The notes below the pieces were generated by a model, which was given only the letters and a program-made list of their open reading frames with translations, searched no databases and had not been told where the DNA came from. Both the position numbers and the translations under genes were made by a program. From Marinobacter denitrificans (lineage in GTDB: Bacteria; Pseudomonadota; Gammaproteobacteria; Pseudomonadales; Oleiphilaceae): 64,000 nt of DNA. The DNA is taken from positions 1,488,001-1,552,000 of the forward strand of contig NZ_VMHN01000001.1 of assembly GCF_008795955.1 (NCBI RefSeq). The letters run 5' to 3'. Positions 58,878-64,000 of the stretch are shown one piece after another (position 1 is the stretch's first letter; the number at the start of each line of letters is the position of its first letter).

Positions 58878-60095
58878 CTAGCTCGCTAATTCGATCTTCC
58901 TGAAGTCGAGTGTATTCTCTTTGGGCGAGGCTTCAATGCCCATCACTTCGGAGCGACGCTTGGTAACAATGTAGACGAAACAGCCGAAGTACAGTGCAAT
59001 CACCAGGGCGCCGACCCACTGGATGCGCAGGAAGTCCAACTGGAATAGCAGGGTCAGGCCGCACATGGCAACCAGGTTGCCCAGATAGTACTTGCCCTGT
59101 CCAAGGCGCCGGGCCGTCAGGTTCAGATTGTCGGTATAGAGCCGTATCAGCGAATCCAGTGAGTTGATAACCATCAGGATACCCACCGTGATCATCGCAA
59201 TGTTGATAAACGCGGCAATGTTCAGCCCCTCGGCGTGATAGTGGTACAGCACCGAAAACCAGGTACCGATGGCAATGGACGGAAACACCAGCATGGCGAT
59301 CATCAGCTGCCAGGTGCGCAGGCCGCTGACAAAACGGGCGGTGAACTGGCCGATCATGATGCTCCAGGAGAACCACCAGAACAGGTAAAACTCATGGTAG
59401 TCGTTCAACGGCAACATGAAGTAGTGGAGGTTGGTGAAGTACTCGCCGATCAGGCCCGCGGTGCCGAAGAAGTCCCCCACACTGCCGTTGCCAGTCAGGA
59501 ACGCACGGCCCCACATCACCGCGATCAGGGCGATAAACAGCCAGCTCGAACCCAGGCTGAGTATCCGCACATACTTGATTTTACTGCTGGAATGCACGGC
59601 CGCTGCAATGGCTGCAAAAACAATCAGATAGAAAGTGGGTACCACGGTTTCCCCATCGCCGATTTCCGGCAGATACCAGGGCAGATTAACCAGCAACAGG
59701 AAGGCCGTGAAGGCACAAGTGCCGATGATCACTGCATTGTTGACCACTTTCACCAGCGGAATATCAAAGAACTTCACCCGCGGTTCAATTACGCAGAAAT
59801 AGAAGCAGGTAAGGAAGTAAAAGCCCCAGATCAGGAAGGCCCAGAAACCGAACTCAATGGCCAGGGGGTTGGCAAACCCGTACTCAGGGCTTTCCCCAAG
59901 GTCGCCGTAACCGGCGAATTCCGTCAGCGGGAACATGATCAGGCCGACATCGAGGCCGGAGGTAAACAAAATGGCGATAAACGTGAACGTGCGTACCGGC
60001 GTAACGCCGATGACTTTCAGGTCCCACCATTTGAACAGGATCAGCGCGATGGCCGCAAAGGTGAAGATCAGGCCTGTGGATAACCAGAGTGTCAT
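58878..60095 (-). CDS. Divergent BCCT-family transporter
   Basis: A 405-residue inner-membrane protein with about ten to twelve hydrophobic segments. The block FWWFSWSIMIGQFTARFVSG matches the BCCT substrate-site helix (typically W-W-x-S-W-x-P-F-x-G-x-F-x-A-R). That makes it a choline/betaine/carnitine-type transporter, although clearly shorter than the usual 500-700 residues, with a Met where Pro is usual. ATG 60095 follows a perfect GGAGG. Its position after betIBA suggests choline or betaine transport. The family call is good, the substrate inferred. Confidence 0.82.
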   Translation of the reverse strand: MTLWLSTGLIFTFAAIALILFKWWDLKVIGVTPVRTFTFIAILFTSGLDVGLIMFPLTEFAGYGDLGESPEYGFANPLAIEFGFWAFLIWGFYFLTCFYFCVIEPRVKFFDIPLVKVVNNAVIIGTCAFTAFLLLVNLPWYLPEIGDGETVVPTFYLIVFAAIAAAVHSSSKIKYVRILSLGSSWLFIALIAVMWGRAFLTGNGSVGDFFGTAGLIGEYFTNLHYFMLPLNDYHEFYLFWWFSWSIMIGQFTARFVSGLRTWQLMIAMLVFPSIAIGTWFSVLYHYHAEGLNIAAFINIAMITVGILMVINSLDSLIRLYTDNLNLTARRLGQGKYYLGNLVAMCGLTLLFQLDFLRIQWVGALVIALYFGCFVYIVTKRRSEVMGIEASPKENTLDFRKIELAS

Positions 60096-60287
60096 ACACA
60101 CCTCCGGGGACAGGGAATCGTTATTATATCGGACAACATGGGTGTTCCTCCTCTACTTTGAAGCAAGAGCTCATTCGAATCGGACACAAACCCCCGCGTT
60201 GACGGGTCAACACTTAACTATCGCGCGCTCAGGACGGCGCGATCTTCGCAGCCGCAGCGACGATAGGTAAGTCCTGATGGTTTGCAT

Positions 60288-60315
60288 AAAAAACCGGCAG
60301 CCGTTGCGCCGCCGG
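60288..60315 (-). terminator. Intrinsic terminator after betA
   Basis: On the minus strand CCGGCGGC (60315-60308) pairs with GCTGCCGG (60301-60294), with one G-U pair, and a T-run (60293-60288) follows. It lies 8 bp after the betA stop and separates betIBA from the transporter gene. Confidence 0.85.
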
Positions 60316-60322
60316 AATACGG

Positions 60323-62008
60323 TCAGGCGAGCGCGCGTCTGGCGCCTCCCGGGCGCTGACGGTCTCGCCATTGCTCGTCCATTGCCACGGGGGCAGTGGA
60401 CGGATTCAGTGGCTCAACGCCACGAATAAGGTCAGCGGCACGCTCCGCCACCATGATGGTGGGGGCATTGAGGTTGCCGTTGGGAATGGTTGGGAAGACG
60501 GAAGAATCCACCACCCGCAATCCGCTCACGCCGTGCACCCGGGTATCCGGGCCCACCACGGCCTGGTCGTCTACACCCATCTTGCAGGTACAGGACGGGT
60601 GATAGGCGCTTTCCACCGCCTGGCGCACAAAGGCATCGATTTCCTCGTCGCTCTGCACGTCAATACCCGGCTGGATTTCCGGTCCCCGGTAAGCGTCCAT
60701 TGCCGGCTGGCTGACAATTTCGCGGGTGAGGCGCACGCAGTCACGGAAGCCCTCGCGGTCATCCTCGTGCTGGAGGTAGTTGAAGAGGATACGCGGTGCC
60801 TGCCTGGGGTCGGCTGACTGGACGTACACTGAACCACGGCTCTTGGGCTTGTTATGGCCAACATGGAGCTGGAAGCCGTCGCCATTGAAGGCCTCCTTAC
60901 CGTCGTAGCGCATGGCCGCCGGCAGAAAGTGGTATTGCAGGTCCGGCCACTCGACACCGGCTTTGGAGCGGATAAAGCCGCAGGATTCAAAGTGATTGGT
61001 GGCGCCCAGGCCATCCTTCTTCAGCAGCCAGCGAACACCGATCTTGAGCTTGTTCCACCAGTCGAGCTTGCCATTGAGAGAGACCGGCTCCTTGCAGCGA
61101 AACTGGAAGTAGAATTCCAGATGATCCTGCAGGTTACCGCCTACACCGGGCAGCTCGTGATTGACGGGAATGTCGGCCTGCTCCAGGACATCACGATTAC
61201 CGATACCGGAGAGCTGCAGCAAGTGGGGGGACCCAATGGAGCCCGCACACAGGATCACTTCCTCAGAAGCGGCCACATCCACCAGCTTGCCGTCTTTCTC
61301 ATAACGCACGCCGGTGGCCCGCTTGCCATCCAGCAATACCTTGTGCACCAGGGCGTGGGTAACCACCATCAGGTTGTCCCGCGCCATGGCCGGGCGCAGG
61401 TAGGCGTTGGCAGTGGACCAGCGGCGGCCGTTTTTAACCGTCATATGCATGGCGCCGAAGCCTTCCTGGCGCTCGCCGTTGTAGTCCGCAGTGGCAAAGT
61501 AGCCCGCATCCACACCCGCATCCACAAAGGCCTTGTAGAGCGGGTTCTGCATGTTGTTGCCGTTATTGACCCCTAACGGGCCGCTGCCTCCACGGTACTC
61601 GTCCGCACCAAAGGCCCAGGTTTCCGCCTTCCGGAAATAGGGCAGACAGTGGCGATAGTCCCAGCCATTGGCGCCCTGTTCCTGCCATTCATCGAAATCC
61701 CGGGCGTGGCCGCGCACATAGACCATACCGTTGATGGAGGAAGAACCGCCCAGCACCTTGCCCCGGGGGCAGTGCATGCGGCGGTTATCCAGGTAGGGTT
61801 CCGGCTCGGTCTCGAACTGCCAGGCGTATTTTTTTGTGTTCATGGGGATAGATAGCGCCGTCGGCATCTGGATAAAGATGCTCTTGTCGCTGCCGCCGGT
61901 CTCCAGCAGCAGCACCCGGTGGCGGCCATCCTCGGTAAGCCGGTTGGCCAGCACACAGCCCGCAGACCCGGCCCCGACAATAATGTAATCGTAATTCGCT
62001 TCTTTCAT
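60323..62008 (-). CDS. betA: Choline dehydrogenase
   Basis: GMC-family flavoprotein that oxidises choline to betaine aldehyde at the inner membrane. The 561 residues start at ATG 62008 (GGGAG upstream), with the FAD motif [23 protein letters not shown] signatures include [15 protein letters not shown] and [15 protein letters not shown], and the C-terminal active site has [10 protein letters not shown] with the catalytic His. The length is as in E. coli BetA (556). It is third in the betI-betB-betA operon, 21 bp after betB, and ends at a terminator. Confidence 0.96.
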   Translation of the reverse strand: MKEANYDYIIVGAGSAGCVLANRLTEDGRHRVLLLETGGSDKSIFIQMPTALSIPMNTKKYAWQFETEPEPYLDNRRMHCPRGKVLGGSSSINGMVYVRGHARDFDEWQEQGANGWDYRHCLPYFRKAETWAFGADEYRGGSGPLGVNNGNNMQNPLYKAFVDAGVDAGYFATADYNGERQEGFGAMHMTVKNGRRWSTANAYLRPAMARDNLMVVTHALVHKVLLDGKRATGVRYEKDGKLVDVAASEEVILCAGSIGSPHLLQLSGIGNRDVLEQADIPVNHELPGVGGNLQDHLEFYFQFRCKEPVSLNGKLDWWNKLKIGVRWLLKKDGLGATNHFESCGFIRSKAGVEWPDLQYHFLPAAMRYDGKEAFNGDGFQLHVGHNKPKSRGSVYVQSADPRQAPRILFNYLQHEDDREGFRDCVRLTREIVSQPAMDAYRGPEIQPGIDVQSDEEIDAFVRQAVESAYHPSCTCKMGVDDQAVVGPDTRVHGVSGLRVVDSSVFPTIPNGNLNAPTIMVAERAADLIRGVEPLNPSTAPVAMDEQWRDRQRPGGARRALA

Positions 62009-62029
62009 ACGCAACTCCCGGCAGCCCGG

Positions 62030-63496
62030 TTAGAAAGGGCTGTCTATATCCTCCATTCCCACATACACCGCCTTCAGCTGGGTGTAGTGGTCGAGCGTGA
62101 CACGGCCATTCTCGCGGCCCACGCCGGAGAGTTTGTAGCCACCCACCGGCATTTCCGCTGGTGAGGCTCCGTAACTGTTGATCCAGCAGATACCGGCCTG
62201 GATACGATGAATTACCCGGTGGGCACGGCGAATATCACTGGTGAAGACGCCTGCGGCCAGGCCGGTATCGGTGTTGTTGGCACGGTCGATCACTTCGTCC
62301 TCACCGGAGAAGGTCAGGACCGACATCACCGGGCCGAAAATTTCTTCGCGGCAGATGGTCATGTCGTCGGTGCAGTCGGTGAAAATGGTAGGCTCCACGA
62401 AGTAACCACCAGGGGCGGATGCGGGTTTTGCGGCCTTGCCACCGTGGCTGAGGGTGGCGCCTTCGGCGATGCCTTTCTCGATGTAGTCCAGGACCAGTTG
62501 CTGGTGCTTCTGCGAGATCAATGCGCCAAAATTGGTCTCAGGATCGGTAGGGTCGCCCATGCGGATGTTGCTCAGCGTGCGCTCCAGCAACCGGTCCATG
62601 AATTGCGAATAGATAGCCTCGTGGACGAAAACCCGGGTGCCATTGGTGCAGACTTCGCCCTGGGTATAGAAGTTACCCAGCATTGCCGCCGAAACGGCGT
62701 TTTCAATATCTGCGTCTTCGAAGATAATCAGTGGCGATTTGCCACCCAGCTCCATGGTCACGTCTTTCAGGGTAGAGGCCGCTGCGGTCATCACCTTTTT
62801 GCCGGTGCCCACTTCCCCGGTGAACGATACCTTGGCAATGTCCGGGTGATGCGTCAGCCAGGCGCCGACCTCACCTGCCCCCTGCACCACGTTGAATACA
62901 CCCGCCGGCACACCGGCTTCGGTGAATATCTCTGCCAGCTTGAGAGCCCCCATGGGGGTCTCCTCGGAGGGCTTGAAAATCATGCTGTTACCGGTGGCCA
63001 GCGCCGGAGCAGACTTCCAGCAGGCAATCTGCAGCGGGTAGTTCCAGGCACCGATACCGGCACACACGCCCAGAGGTTCGCGGCGGGTGTAGTAAAAATC
63101 GCCACCCAGGTCCTGCTGGTTGCCCTCAACCGAGGCCGCCAGGCCGGCAAAATATTCGAGCGTGTCGGCGCCGGTCACCACATCCACTACCTCGGCCTCC
63201 TGCCAGGGTTTGCCGGTGTCTTTCACTTCCAGTGCGGCCAGTTCGTCGTTGTGCTCCCGCAGCAAGGCCACGGCACGGTGAAGAATGCGACCGCGTTGCG
63301 CGCCGGTCATGGCGGACCAGGCTTTGAAACCCGCCTGGGCACTTTCGATGGCAGCCTTCTGGATAGTCTCATCGGCGATTTCCATTTCGTAAATCACCTC
63401 ACCGGTGGCCGGGTTGACCACTGGAAAGGTTTCACCGGAGCTGTTGGCCATGGGCTGGCCGTTGATGAAGTTCTGATAACGGGGCAATGCAGTCAT
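62030..63496 (-). CDS. betB: Betaine aldehyde dehydrogenase
   Basis: NAD(P)-dependent aldehyde dehydrogenase of 488 residues, completing choline to glycine betaine synthesis. The cofactor motif is [11 protein letters not shown], the general base Glu is in [14 protein letters not shown], and the nucleophilic Cys is in [13 protein letters not shown]. The ending ([20 protein letters not shown]) is characteristic of BetB. ATG 63496 is 5 bp after the betI stop; a TTG at 63505 overlapping betI is less likely. Confidence 0.96.
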   Translation of the reverse strand: MTALPRYQNFINGQPMANSSGETFPVVNPATGEVIYEMEIADETIQKAAIESAQAGFKAWSAMTGAQRGRILHRAVALLREHNDELAALEVKDTGKPWQEAEVVDVVTGADTLEYFAGLAASVEGNQQDLGGDFYYTRREPLGVCAGIGAWNYPLQIACWKSAPALATGNSMIFKPSEETPMGALKLAEIFTEAGVPAGVFNVVQGAGEVGAWLTHHPDIAKVSFTGEVGTGKKVMTAAASTLKDVTMELGGKSPLIIFEDADIENAVSAAMLGNFYTQGEVCTNGTRVFVHEAIYSQFMDRLLERTLSNIRMGDPTDPETNFGALISQKHQQLVLDYIEKGIAEGATLSHGGKAAKPASAPGGYFVEPTIFTDCTDDMTICREEIFGPVMSVLTFSGEDEVIDRANNTDTGLAAGVFTSDIRRAHRVIHRIQAGICWINSYGASPAEMPVGGYKLSGVGRENGRVTLDHYTQLKAVYVGMEDIDSPF

Positions 63497-63501
63497 GGGG
63501 T

Positions 63502-64000
63502 TCAAACCTGGGCTGATGAATTCGTTGTTGGATTGAGCGCGTTCAATGCAAATCGCTTACAAAGCGTTTCCGCTGCGGCGAAGCCTTCCTCGGGGTCCAT
63601 GCTCAGGGCACTGCGCAGCCAGAATCCGTCAATCATTGCGGCCATCTGGCGCGCGGCTTCGGTGGCGGCCTGTTTCGGCAAACGCTGCGCAAAGGAGAAC
63701 CGCAGATTGCTGTAGAGTCTGGCGTTGTTGATCTGCTGCAGACGCTGCAAGCCGGGCTCGTGCATAGAGCGGGCCCAGAAGCTGAGCCAGGTCTTCGCCG
63801 CCAGGTCAGAACGCTGGAACTCGGAGAAATTGGCTTCCACGATGCAACACAGGCGCTGCTCCGGAGAACCATCGGTGCGGGCCATGCGTTCCCGCAGTTC
63901 CTTACCAAGCTGATCCAGCAGGTACCGCAGTGCCGCCTCGATCAACCCCTGCTTGCCGCCGAAATAGTGACTGATGATGCCGGATGACATACCGGCACGG
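63502..64000 (-). CDS. betI: BetI repressor, N-terminus cut by the window edge
   Basis: TetR-family repressor that responds to choline and controls the bet operon. The visible 166 residues cover the end of the helix-turn-helix ([20 protein letters not shown]) and the ligand domain ([26 protein letters not shown]). The frame stays open to base 64000, so the first 30 or so residues lie outside the window. It is first in the operon, directly before betB. Confidence 0.94.
   Translation of the reverse strand, partial: RAGMSSGIISHYFGGKQGLIEAALRYLLDQLGKELRERMARTDGSPEQRLCCIVEANFSEFQRSDLAAKTWLSFWARSMHEPGLQRLQQINNARLYSNLRFSFAQRLPKQAATEAARQMAAMIDGFWLRSALSMDPEEGFAAAETLCKRFALNALNPTTNSSAQV

Overview
The window looks like a stretch of chromosome from a marine, lipid- and hydrocarbon-degrading gammaproteobacterium close to Marinobacter. 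This is an inference from gene content: inner-membrane FadE, several acyl-CoA dehydrogenases, two Baeyer-Villiger-type monooxygenases, a DUF1302/DUF1329 pair beside a Pla-1/VolA-type lipase, a choline-to-glycine-betaine operon, and moderately high GC with short intergenic gaps. No rRNA, tRNA, prophage, insertion sequence or CRISPR array was seen. Both edges cut genes: an unidentified membrane protein at the left and betI at the right.

Layout. 1-9.3 kb: chemotaxis receptor, fadE, a NitT/TauT-type ABC importer (ATPase, binding protein, permease), a LysR regulator and a DMT exporter. 9.3-16 kb: His-rich secreted protein, ChaC-like cyclotransferase, MarC-family protein, RluF, a GlxA-type regulator and two alpha/beta hydrolases. 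16-23.7 kb: fatty-acid beta-oxidation, with a TetR regulator divergent from a FadB-type multifunctional enzyme plus thiolase, then a second operon of two acyl-CoA dehydrogenases and an SDR. 23.7-28.5 kb: threonine dehydratase, an HTH-nucleotidyltransferase/HEPN-like pair with its own palindromic operators, a Baeyer-Villiger monooxygenase and a TetR regulator. 28.5-38.3 kb: pntAB transhydrogenase, patatin, small membrane proteins and a lipoprotein, Old Yellow Enzyme with HxlR regulator, OmpW and RhlE. 38.6-50.1 kb: an envelope block with DUF1329, DUF1302 and a large surface-type lipase lipoprotein on the minus strand; divergent from these, an ECF sigma factor, anti-sigma factor, acidic secreted protein and TPR/outer-membrane-barrel protein, followed by a TlpA-like/DsbG disulfide pair. 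50.1-64 kb: DUF302 protein, a lipid A acyltransferase, a second monooxygenase, a VapBC module, PfkB kinase, LOG-family protein, histone-deacetylase-like enzyme, small membrane proteins and the betIBA/BCCT osmoprotection locus.

The strongest unexplained signal is a dispersed 102-115 bp element present four times (8286-8391, 20154-20255, 20356-20468, 27692-27806). Every copy has a related 54-57 bp core bracketed by 24-29 bp inverted arms. The arms pair almost perfectly within a copy but are unrelated in sequence between copies. Two copies have cores differing at a single base yet completely different arms, so the arms are private to each site. The core also folds into two small hairpins, giving a predicted three-way junction on a long stem. 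I do not recognise this architecture as a named repeat family. A second idea is that the TPR-plus-barrel protein, which has a Slam-like architecture, may serve the nearby surface-type lipase lipoprotein under control of the ECF sigma factor.
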